Source: CAYMYN01 sp964394665
GTDB taxonomy: Bacteria > Planctomycetota > UBA1135 > GCA-002686595
NCBI GenBank assembly: GCA_964394665.1
Contig: CAYMYN010000038.1
Span: forward strand, 1 to 40,066
Direction of reading: 5' to 3'
Length of the DNA: 40,066 bases
Each line of letters starts with the position of its first letter. The stretch's first letter is position 1. The notes below the pieces were generated by a model. It did not search any database. It had not been told where the DNA came from and saw nothing but the letters and a program-made list of their open reading frames with translations. Below are positions 7,939 to 14,460 of the stretch, piece by piece. A program made the position numbers and the translations under genes.

Positions 7939-8717
7939 GCGCCGACCTGGGAGGGCGTCGCCCCCCCGCCCCCGGTCACGGCGATGAACACGTCCTCCAG
8001 GCGCGTGCCCTCGGCCGCGTTGGCGGCCCGACGCGCCTCGTCGAGGGTGCCGAGGAACACGCGCTTGCCGCGGTCGAGGATCAGGATGCGATCGGCGAGC
8101 TCCTCGATCAGCTCGAGCAGGTGCGAGGAGAGGATCACCGCCGTGCCCTCGGCCGCGATCTCGCGCAGGGCGTTCTTGGCCGAGCGGATGCCGCGCGGGT
8201 CGAGGCCCGAGAGCGGCTCGTCCATCAAGAGCACCCGCGGCCGCACCAACCAGGCGCAGCACAGGGAGAGCTTCTGGCGCATGCCGCGCGAGAGCTCGCC
8301 GCCCAGGCTCTTGCGTTTCTCGGTCAGCTCGAAGCGCTCGAGCAGGCTCTCCCCGCGTTCCCTCCACTCGCGCGTGCCGTAGAGCCGCGCGGTGAACTCG
8401 AGGTGTTCCTCGACCGTCAGGGTGTCGAAGGGCTGCGGATCGTCCGGCGACCAGGCGAGCGCCTGTTTGGCGGCCACCTCCTCCCGCGCGAGGTCCCGGC
8501 CGGCGACGTGCACGCGCCCCGCCTGCAGGGGCAGGATGCCCGCGATCGAGCGCAGGGTGGTCGTCTTGCCCGCGCCGTTGGGGCCCACCAGGCCCAGGAT
8601 CTCGCCCGGGGCGACCGCGAAGGAGAGCTCGTCGACCGCCAGGAACGTCTCGTAGCGGCGCGTCAGGCCCTCGACGCGGAGGGCCGGCTCGGCGGGGTTC
8701 GGGGGCTCCTCGTGCAC
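7935..8717 (-). CDS. ABC transporter ATP-binding protein
   Basis: This 260-aa nucleotide-binding subunit has a complete motif set: Walker A GPNGAGKT (45-52), the Q-loop region (WSPDD), signature LSRGMRQK (142-149, a variant of LSGGQ), Walker B LLMDEPLSGLD and the H-loop His in SSHLLE. The LSRGMRQK signature is typical of CcmA/NatA-like ATPases that pair with ABC-2 permeases. Translation probably starts at GTG 8717. It is the first gene of a two-subunit transporter whose permease starts within its stop codon. The M28 peptidase lies 66 bp upstream on the same strand, so a longer operon is possible. Confidence 0.93.
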   Translation of the reverse strand: MHEEPPNPAEPALRVEGLTRRYETFLAVDELSFAVAPGEILGLVGPNGAGKTTTLRSIAGILPLQAGRVHVAGRDLAREEVAAKQALAWSPDDPQPFDTLTVEEHLEFTARLYGTREWRERGESLLERFELTEKRKSLGGELSRGMRQKLSLCCAWLVRPRVLLMDEPLSGLDPRGIRSAKNALREIAAEGTAVILSSHLLELIEELADRILILDRGKRVFLGTLDEARRAANAAEGTRLEDVFIAVTGGGGATPSQVGA

Positions 8718-8783
8718 GCACTCCTCCGTCGCGATCGGGCCCGGGATTGGACCCGATCGCCGGGGCGCGCGCCACGGCCCGGA

Positions 8784-9800
8784 TCAGGGGCCGCTGGCGA
8801 GCTCCTCGGTGACGGCGAGGAGCCCGAGCACGACGCGCGCCAGGCGCCGGTAGTCGAGCCGCTCGGGCAGGTCCCCGGCGGTGTGGTAGGCGGCGTCGCG
8901 GAAGGGCGCCGTGTCGGTCCACATCACGGCCGAAAAACCCTCGGCCCAGAACGAGGAGTGGTCGGACCAACCCACGCCGGGCAGGAAGGCGGGCAAGGCT
9001 CCGCCCTCGCAGGGAAAGGCCACCGCCCCGCGGAAGGTCTCGACCACGCGGCGCACCAGCGCCGCCGAACGCAGGTCGCCGACCGCGGCCACGAAGTCGC
9101 CCCGCGGCGGATAGAGCGCGCCCACCAGCGGCGGGTACCGCTGGCTCCCGGGCGCGTCGTCGTAGTAACCCAGGGTCTCGAGCGAGAGCATCGCGACCAG
9201 CGCCTCACCCCGCGCGCGCACGCCCCGCGCGTGGTGTCGGCTGCCCATGTCCGGGCCGCCGAAGGAGGGCGGTTCCTCGGTGTCGAAGAACACCAGGCGC
9301 AGGCTGCGCGACAGGGTTCGCCCCTCGAGCAGGCGCGCCAGGGCCAGCAGGGCCGCCACGCCCGAGGCGTTGTCGTTCGCGCCCGGCGTGCCCGGCGCGG
9401 TGTCGTAGTGCGCGCCCAGCAGCACGAGTTCCTCCGCCCGCGCGCCCCCGGGGACCTGGGCCACCACGTTGACGTGGACCCCTGCCCCCACGAAGTAGGG
9501 CTCGCGCTCGACGGCGTGGCCCGCGGCGGCGAGCTCGGCCTCGATCCAACTCGCCGCGGCCTCGCGGGCCCCCGGGTTCCACAGGTCGCGCGGGCCGATC
9601 GCGAGCGCCAGGTGGCGCACGTCGCGCTCGAGGCGCTCGGCGAGCGCGAGCTCCTCGGAGCTGAACGGCGGCAGGGGGCCCCCGTGCGACTGGCCGGGCA
9701 TGCGCGTCATGTGGATCACGGCGAAGGGCGAAGCGGCCGCGAGGAGCAGCAGTGCCGCGAGCGACACCCAGGTCCGGCGCCGCGGCCGCGCGAAGCTCAC
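8784..9800 (-). CDS. M28-family zinc metallopeptidase, membrane-anchored or secreted
   Basis: This 338-aa protein starts with a basic N-terminus and one hydrophobic helix (about 11-30), so it is exported or anchored outside the inner membrane. The peptidase domain shows the co-catalytic two-metal ligands of family M28: His131 and Asp133 in GAHYDTAPG, bridging Asp143 in GANDNASG, catalytic Glu175/Glu176 in DTEEPP, Glu208 in LSLETLG and His306 in AYHTAGD. It also has the GWSDHSSFW segment common in the family. M28 enzymes act as aminopeptidases or glutaminyl-cyclase-like enzymes; the exact activity is unclear. The GTG start overlaps the stop of the upstream small membrane gene (GTGA). Confidence 0.92.
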   Translation of the reverse strand: MSFARPRRRTWVSLAALLLLAAASPFAVIHMTRMPGQSHGGPLPPFSSEELALAERLERDVRHLALAIGPRDLWNPGAREAAASWIEAELAAAGHAVEREPYFVGAGVHVNVVAQVPGGARAEELVLLGAHYDTAPGTPGANDNASGVAALLALARLLEGRTLSRSLRLVFFDTEEPPSFGGPDMGSRHHARGVRARGEALVAMLSLETLGYYDDAPGSQRYPPLVGALYPPRGDFVAAVGDLRSAALVRRVVETFRGAVAFPCEGGALPAFLPGVGWSDHSSFWAEGFSAVMWTDTAPFRDAAYHTAGDLPERLDYRRLARVVLGLLAVTEELASGP

Positions 9801-10063
9801 ACGACCCCTCCACCGAGGAAACAGCGCACCATGCCCACGACCGCCAGGCCGATGCCGCCCAGCAGGGCGGCGAGGTAGGTGCTCGGATCGCGCGCCTGCT
9901 CGGTCTGTGGATCGCGGTCGACGAGCAGCCCCAATGTCCCGAGCAGGGCCGCGCCGATGCTGAGCGGTACGGCGAGCAGGTTGAGCGCGCCGAGGCAGGG
10001 CACGAGCGCGACCAGGGTCGCGACGAAGGCCACCAGCAGGAACGAGAGGCTCAGGACGCGCAT
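9797..10063 (-). CDS. Small membrane protein of unknown function
   Basis: This 88-aa protein is almost wholly hydrophobic, with two or three transmembrane helices: residues about 3-24, 25-47 and a C-terminal one ending in GIGLAVVGMVRCFLGGG. A short polar loop (DRDPQTEQARDPS) lies between the last two. Its first 13 bp overlap the DUF2752 gene and its stop overlaps the M28 start (GTGA), so it sits in the middle of a tightly packed trio. It resembles DUF4190-type small proteins in size and layout only. No function is assigned. Confidence 0.6.
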   Translation of the reverse strand: MRVLSLSFLLVAFVATLVALVPCLGALNLLAVPLSIGAALLGTLGLLVDRDPQTEQARDPSTYLAALLGGIGLAVVGMVRCFLGGGVV

Positions 10064-10467
10064 CGTCCGCTCCGTCGCGCGCGCCACGCCGCGCGCCAGG
10101 CCCAGGGCAGGTTCGCGACCATGGCGAGGGCCGCGGGATAGGCGGCGAGCACCGCGGGGTTGAGGGCCAGGGCCGCGCGCAGCTCGCCGCGGCTCGTGTG
10201 GGCGAAGGCGCGCGAGAGGCCGCACAGGGCGCAGCCCACGCAGGGCCGCGCGTCGAGGCCCAGGCGCTGCTGCAGGAGCCCTGCGCCGAGTTCCTCGGGC
10301 GTGAAGGCGACGCTCAGCGCGAGGACCGCGGCCGCGCCCAGGCCCAGGGCGATCGACACGCAGGCCAGCACCGCGCGCACCTCCGCCGCGCTCCAGGCGC
10401 GCGGCGCGGGCCGGGAGTCGGGGCACCGGGCGTCAGCTTGCGGGGAGGTCGTCGCCGGGGAGTGCAT
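10051..10467 (-). CDS. DUF2752-family membrane protein
   Basis: This 138-aa protein contains the DUF2752 hallmark: two Cys-x-x-Cys-like positions followed by CGLSRAFAHTSRGELRAAL and ALNPAVLAAYP. Hydrophobic segments lie at about 35-57 and near the NPAVLAAYPAALAMVANL stretch. DUF2752 proteins are small bacterial membrane proteins of unknown role, common in Bacteroidota and Planctomycetota. I chose the ATG at 10467 (MHSPATT) as the start; an ATG at 10497 or 10560 in frame would add an Arg/Gly-rich extension that looks non-coding. It is probably first in a unit with the small membrane protein and M28 peptidase, and is divergent from the GDPD gene. Confidence 0.75.
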   Translation of the reverse strand: MHSPATTSPQADARCPDSRPAPRAWSAAEVRAVLACVSIALGLGAAAVLALSVAFTPEELGAGLLQQRLGLDARPCVGCALCGLSRAFAHTSRGELRAALALNPAVLAAYPAALAMVANLPWAWRAAWRARRSGRCAS

Positions 10468-10558
10468 CGCAGGTTCGTCGCGTCGGCCGGGGAGCATACC
10501 GCGCGACGCCCGCGCCCACCTTGGTTCAGGTGCGCCCGGGCCGTAGGCTCGCCCCGCC

Positions 10559-11305
10559 ATGGAGGCTCCCCCCGTCGTCGCGCACCGCGGCCATGCCCTG
10601 CGTTACCCAGAGAACACCCTGAGCGCCGTGCGCGGAGCGCTCGAGGGCGGCCTGCGCTGGGTCGAGATCGACGTGCAGCTCTCCGCCGACGGCACGCCCT
10701 GGCTGTTCCACGACGGCGACCTGCCGCGCCTGACCGGCCGGCCGGGGAGCTTCATGCAGCAGCGCGACGTCGAGCTGGCGCGCCTGCGCGCGCGCGAGTC
10801 GGGCCGCTTCGGCGAGCGCTTCGCCGACGAGCCGCTGGCGCCCCTGGCGGACTTCGCGCGACTCGTCGCCGCGCACGCCGGCGCCGAGTGCTTCGTCGAG
10901 GCCAAGGGTGAGTCGTTGGCGGTCTTCGGACCCGAGGCGATGCTCGACGCCTTGCTGGAGCCCCTCGCGCCCCTCGGCGCGCGCTGGATCCTGATCTCGT
11001 TCGAGCTCGAGATCCTGGAAGAGGCCCGCCGCCGCGGCGCTCCGACGCGCCTGGGGCCCGTGCTGCACGCCTGGGAAGACCTCGCGACCCCGCGCGTGCG
11101 CGACCTCGGAGCCGAGTTCGTGTTCTGCGATCGCCGCAAGTTGCCGCGCTCGGGGCCGCTCGAGACCGGCGGAGCGAAGCTCGTGGTGTACGAGGTCACC
11201 GACGTCGCCGAGGCCCGCGCCTTGCTCGCGCGCGGCGCGTTCGCCCTCGAGAGCTTCGAAGGCCCCGAGCTCGCCGCGGCCCTCGCCGCCCAGGACGGAC
11301 GATGA
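10559..11305 (+). CDS. Glycerophosphodiester phosphodiesterase (GDPD)
   Basis: This 248-aa cytoplasmic enzyme (no signal peptide) hydrolyses glycerophosphodiesters from phospholipid turnover to sn-glycerol-3-phosphate and an alcohol. The family motifs are intact: HRG (9-11), YPENT (16-20), the metal-binding VEIDVQ (Glu36, Asp38) and the catalytic FHDGDL (His51). FVEAKGE carries the next metal-site Glu and Lys. Length is normal for short bacterial GDPDs. Its stop overlaps the ATG of the next gene, a GlpD-like oxidase, which uses the product glycerol-3-phosphate, so the pair forms a short pathway. The 92 bp upstream should hold a promoter shared with the divergent DUF2752 gene. Confidence 0.92.
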   Translation: MEAPPVVAHRGHALRYPENTLSAVRGALEGGLRWVEIDVQLSADGTPWLFHDGDLPRLTGRPGSFMQQRDVELARLRARESGRFGERFADEPLAPLADFARLVAAHAGAECFVEAKGESLAVFGPEAMLDALLEPLAPLGARWILISFELEILEEARRRGAPTRLGPVLHAWEDLATPRVRDLGAEFVFCDRRKLPRSGPLETGGAKLVVYEVTDVAEARALLARGAFALESFEGPELAAALAAQDGR

Positions 11306-12501
11306 AGCAGCGCGAGCCGGACTGGGACGTGATCGTCATCGGCGGCGGCATCCACGGCGCGGGCGTGTTCCAGGCCGCCGCCGCCGCCGGACATCGCGTC
11401 CTGCTGCTCGAGCGCGGACACTTCGCCTGCGGCACGTCGAGCCGCTCCTCGAAGCTGATCCACGGCGGCCTGCGCTACCTCGAGAGCTTCGAGCTGCGCC
11501 TGGTGCGCGAGTCCCTGCGCGAACGCGCGCTGCTGCTCGCCAACGCCCCCGATCTGGTGCGCCTGGTGCCCTTCCACGTGCCGGTCTATGGCTCGACGAC
11601 GCGCCCACCGTGGAAGCTGCGCGCCGGGCTCTCGCTGTACGCCCTGCTCGGTGGGCTCGGGGACGCGGCGCGTTTCGGCGAGCTCGACCGCGCCCGTTGG
11701 GACGACCTCGACGGCCTCGACACCCGCGACCTGCGGGCCGTGTTCCGCTACTTCGACGGCCAGACCGACGACGCGCTCCTGACGCGCGCGGTCGTGGCCT
11801 CGGGCGTCGCGCTGGGCGGCGAGGCGCTCGAGCGCGCCGAGGTGCTTGCCGCGCGCCGCGCGGGGGCCACCTGGCAGGTCGAGTGGCGCGCCGGCGATCG
11901 GGCGCGCTCGGCGAGCGCCGCGACCCTGGTGAACGCCGCCGGCCCCTGGATCGACGCCCTGCGCCCGCGCATCACGCCCACACCCCCGGGCCCGGCGGTG
12001 GACCTCGTCGCCGGCAGCCACATCGAGCTCGAGGGCAGCCTCGAGCGCGGCATCTACTACGTCGAGGCCACCGACCGCCGCGCGGTGTTCGCCATGCCCT
12101 GGGGCGCGCGCACCCTGGTCGGCACGACCGAGCTCGTGTACGAGGGCGACCCCGCGCGCGTCGCGCCGACGCCGGGCGAGGTCGAGTACCTGCGCGCGAC
12201 CTTCACGCGCCACTTCCCGCGCCGCCCGGCGCAGGTCGTCGCCGCCTGGGCCGGCCTGCGCGTCCTGCCGCGGGCCGAGGGCGCCGCCTTCTCCCGCTCG
12301 CGCGAGACGCAGCTCGTCACCGACGACCCGGAGGTGCCGCGCCTGGTGGCGATCTACGGCGGCAAGCTGACCGGCTACCGCGCCACGGCGGAGCGCGTGC
12401 TGCGCCTCTTGGGCCGGGTGTTGCCGGCGCGCGTACCGCTCGCCGACACCCGCTTCCTGCGGCTCGTCGCGCCGCCGGACGAACCGGGCTCCCCGTCGTA
12501 G
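11302..12501 (+). CDS. FAD-dependent glycerol-3-phosphate dehydrogenase, short form
   Basis: This 399-aa protein oxidises glycerol-3-phosphate to dihydroxyacetone phosphate with FAD. It has the dinucleotide-binding GGGIHGAG (14-21), Glu37 for the FAD ribose, and the GlpD signature GTSSRSSKLIHGGLRYL (44-60). Further on are GTTELVYEGDP, WAGLRVLP and YGGKLTGYR, the usual DAO-fold landmarks close to substrate and flavin. Canonical GlpD is about 500-560 residues with a helical C-terminal domain; this protein ends soon after YGGKLTGYRATAERVLRLLG, so that domain is missing. It may be a natural short GlpD-like form. Membrane attachment is not evident. The start overlaps the GDPD stop (ATGA); it converges with the ferredoxin gene 13 bp away. 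Confidence 0.87.
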   Translation: MKQREPDWDVIVIGGGIHGAGVFQAAAAAGHRVLLLERGHFACGTSSRSSKLIHGGLRYLESFELRLVRESLRERALLLANAPDLVRLVPFHVPVYGSTTRPPWKLRAGLSLYALLGGLGDAARFGELDRARWDDLDGLDTRDLRAVFRYFDGQTDDALLTRAVVASGVALGGEALERAEVLAARRAGATWQVEWRAGDRARSASAATLVNAAGPWIDALRPRITPTPPGPAVDLVAGSHIELEGSLERGIYYVEATDRRAVFAMPWGARTLVGTTELVYEGDPARVAPTPGEVEYLRATFTRHFPRRPAQVVAAWAGLRVLPRAEGAAFSRSRETQLVTDDPEVPRLVAIYGGKLTGYRATAERVLRLLGRVLPARVPLADTRFLRLVAPPDEPGSPS

Positions 12502-12514
12502 CCGCGCGCCGCCG

Positions 12515-12799
12515 TCACTCGACGGGCTGCTTCACGGTGATGTCGCCGTGAACCTTCAGTTGGCAGCCCAGGCGCGCGCCCTCGACGCCGCTGCACATCT
12601 CGACCGTCTCGCGCTCCTCGTCGTCCATCGGCGAGACGTTGCCGGCCCCGGCCACGATCAGGCACACGCAGGTGCCGCAGCTCCCGACCGTGCAGCCGAA
12701 GTCGTGGGGCGCATCGTTCTCCTGGCAGAACTCGAGGAAGGAGCCGCCGGCGGCGATCTCCAGGGTCTGGCCGGTCTTCGCGAAGGTGATCTTGGGCAT
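12515..12799 (-). CDS. 2Fe-2S ferredoxin
   Basis: This 94-aa plant/adrenodoxin-fold ferredoxin carries electrons through one [2Fe-2S] cluster. The cluster motif is FGCTVGSCGTCVC, giving Cys36, Cys41 and Cys44 as ligands, with the fourth at Cys79 in RLGCQ; Cys46 and Cys69 are extra. The C-terminus HGDITVKQPVE is typical. Many negative residues (DDEEERE-like stretch at 59-65) suit docking to a reductase or oxygenase partner. No partner is adjacent: the neighbours are the convergent GlpD-like gene and a divergent phosphatase, so it is probably monocistronic. Confidence 0.93.
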   Translation of the reverse strand: MPKITFAKTGQTLEIAAGGSFLEFCQENDAPHDFGCTVGSCGTCVCLIVAGAGNVSPMDDEERETVEMCSGVEGARLGCQLKVHGDITVKQPVE

Positions 12800-12914
12800 G
12801 GGCGGGGGTGCGGCGGGGTCTGGGGGACGATCCGGGCCGGCACTTTACGGAAGGGTCGAGAGCTGGCAACCGTCGGCCGCGCTCCTCCGCTCGCGCTGCT
12901 ACCCTCCGCGCCCC

Positions 12915-13595
12915 ATGCGCCTGCTCGATCCCCCGCCGCGCCCCGCCCGGGCACCCGTCCCGCCCGTCCCCGCGGCCCTGCCCTCGCGGGGCAGCGGCGC
13001 GAGCCTGTGGCTCGTGCGCCACGCCGAGGTGGCCGAGGAATGGCGCGCCCGCGCCTACGGCTCGGGGGAGGTGCCCCTCTCGCCGCGGGGGCTCGAGCAG
13101 ACCGCGCGCCTGGGGGAGCGCTTCGCGGGCCAGGAGCTGACGGCGGTCTACGGCTCCGACCTCTCCCGGGCGCGCGCCATGGCGGAGTCGATCGCGCGCG
13201 CCGCGCGTGCGCCGCGGGTCGAGCTCGCCGGCCTGCGCGAGATCGACCGCGGCGGCTGGAGCGGTCGGCCGCTCGCGGAGTTCGACGCCGCCTGGCGCGC
13301 GGACGCCGAGTCCTATTGGCGCGACCCCTGGAACTGGCGCCCGCACGGCGGCGAGAGCGACGCCCAGGTGTTCGCCCGCGCCTCGGCGGCGATCGAGCGC
13401 GTGCTGGACGAGATCGGCGGCGGCGCGGCGGCCCTGTGCACCCACGGCAACTGGATCCGCATCGTGCTCGGACGCGCCCTCGGGGTGGGCGTCGTGGAGA
13501 GCTTCGACTACCGCGTGGGGGTCGCGACCGCGAGCCGCATCGTGGACGGACCCGCGGGCTGGCGCCTCGAGGCCTTCGCGCTCGAGGCGCCGTAG
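12915..13595 (+). CDS. Histidine phosphatase-family protein (PhoE/CobC-like)
   Basis: This 226-aa protein belongs to the histidine phosphatase superfamily, which forms a phospho-histidine intermediate. After a Pro/Arg-rich leader (1-28) it has the catalytic LVRHAE motif (Arg35, His36), VYGSDLSRARAMAESIA with the second Arg, LREIDRGGWSGR with the conserved Glu, and the second catalytic His in LCTHGNWIRI. LREIDRGGWSG resembles alpha-ribazole phosphatase (CobC) and PhoE proteins, but no cobalamin genes are nearby, so the substrate is open. ATG 12915 is chosen because sequence further upstream is antisense to the ferredoxin. The stop is covered by the hairpin at 13587-13614. Confidence 0.88.
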   Translation: MRLLDPPPRPARAPVPPVPAALPSRGSGASLWLVRHAEVAEEWRARAYGSGEVPLSPRGLEQTARLGERFAGQELTAVYGSDLSRARAMAESIARAARAPRVELAGLREIDRGGWSGRPLAEFDAAWRADAESYWRDPWNWRPHGGESDAQVFARASAAIERVLDEIGGGAAALCTHGNWIRIVLGRALGVGVVESFDYRVGVATASRIVDGPAGWRLEAFALEAP

Positions 13596-13614
13596 CCGGG
13601 GGCGGCTACGGCGC
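13587..13614. terminator. Perfect 12-bp stem hairpin, bidirectional terminator candidate
   Basis: gcgccgtagccg, then gggg, then cggctacggcgc forms a perfect 12-bp stem with a 4-base loop. It covers the end of the phosphatase gene and lies 9 bp before the end of the convergent pirin gene, a classic bidirectional terminator position. There is no T-tract on either side. The arm sequence recurs in the hairpin at 14365-14402. Confidence 0.7.
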
Positions 13615-13623
13615 TGCGTGGGA

Positions 13624-14325
13624 TCAGCGCAGGTCGAAGAGCAGGAAGGCCGCGCCGTCCGTCCCGGCGCGCAGGGCCACGCGGGTCTCCTGGGAGATCG
13701 CCGCGCCGTCGCCCGCGGACAGGCGTCGGCCGCCGACCTCGAGCTCGCCCGCGGTCACCTGCACCCAGCCGTGGCGGCCGGGCTCGAAGGTGTGCGCGAG
13801 CTCCTTGCCCGCGGAGAGCTCCGAGCCGAACACGAAGGCGTCGGCGTGGATCGTGACCGCGCCGTCGCGGCCGTCGCGGGCGGCCAGCAGGGCCAGGCGA
13901 TCGGCGCGCGTGGCGGGCTCGAAGGTCTTCTGCTCGTACGAGGGCTCTCCGCCTGCCTGGTCGGGCAGGATCCAGACCTGCAACAGGTGCACGCGCTGGT
14001 CCGGCGAAGGATTCTTCTCCGAGTGCAGCACGCCCTTGCCGGCGGACATGCGCTGCACCTCGCCCGGACGGATGATCGAGCCGTTGCCCATGCTGTCCTG
14101 GTGCGCGAGCTCGCCCTCCAGCACGAAGGAGAGGATCTCCATGTCGCGGTGGCCGTGGGTCGCGAACCCCGTGTTCGGCGCGACGAAGTCCTCGTTGATC
14201 ACGCGCAGGTTGCGGAACCCCATGTGCTCGGGGTCGCGGTAGTCCCCGAACGAGAAGCTGTGGTAGGTGTCGAGCCAGCCATGGTCGAAGTGGCCGCGCT
14301 CGGCGCTGGGTCGGATCGTGATCAT
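13624..14325 (-). CDS. Pirin-family cupin protein
   Basis: This 233-aa bicupin resembles YhhW-type pirins, some of which have quercetin 2,3-dioxygenase activity. The N-terminal metal site is intact: His57 and His59 in ATHGHRDMEI, His101 and Glu103 in GVLHSEKN. The family landmarks FSFGDYRDP, FVLEGELAHQDS and QRMSAGKGVLHSE are all present. The C-terminal cupin (LEVGGRRLSAGDGAAI) lacks metal ligands, as usual. Cytoplasmic; no signal peptide. The gene is flanked on both sides by hairpins sharing the same arm sequence, so it is probably monocistronic. Confidence 0.93.
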   Translation of the reverse strand: MITIRPSAERGHFDHGWLDTYHSFSFGDYRDPEHMGFRNLRVINEDFVAPNTGFATHGHRDMEILSFVLEGELAHQDSMGNGSIIRPGEVQRMSAGKGVLHSEKNPSPDQRVHLLQVWILPDQAGGEPSYEQKTFEPATRADRLALLAARDGRDGAVTIHADAFVFGSELSAGKELAHTFEPGRHGWVQVTAGELEVGGRRLSAGDGAAISQETRVALRAGTDGAAFLLFDLR

Positions 14326-14364
14326 GGTCGGGTCCTCCGGCGATTCGGCCGGGCTCAGAAGAAG

Positions 14365-14402
14365 GCGCCGTAGCCGTTCCCCGCGGGGAACGTCTACGGC
14401 GC
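14365..14402. repeat. Long inverted repeat upstream of the pirin gene, same arm as 13587-13614
   Basis: gcgccgtagccgttcccc and ggggaacgtctacggcgc pair as an 18-bp stem with one mismatch around a 2-base centre (gc). The outer 12 bases equal the arm of the hairpin at 13587. It lies between the start of pirin and the end of the amidohydrolase gene. It could stop transcription from 5' of pirin or be a copy of a mobile palindromic repeat. Confidence 0.65.
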
Positions 14403-14460
14403 TCCCCTCTTGGGCCCTGTTCCGGGTCGCTTCAACTTCCCGGCGGGCACCGGCACCAGG

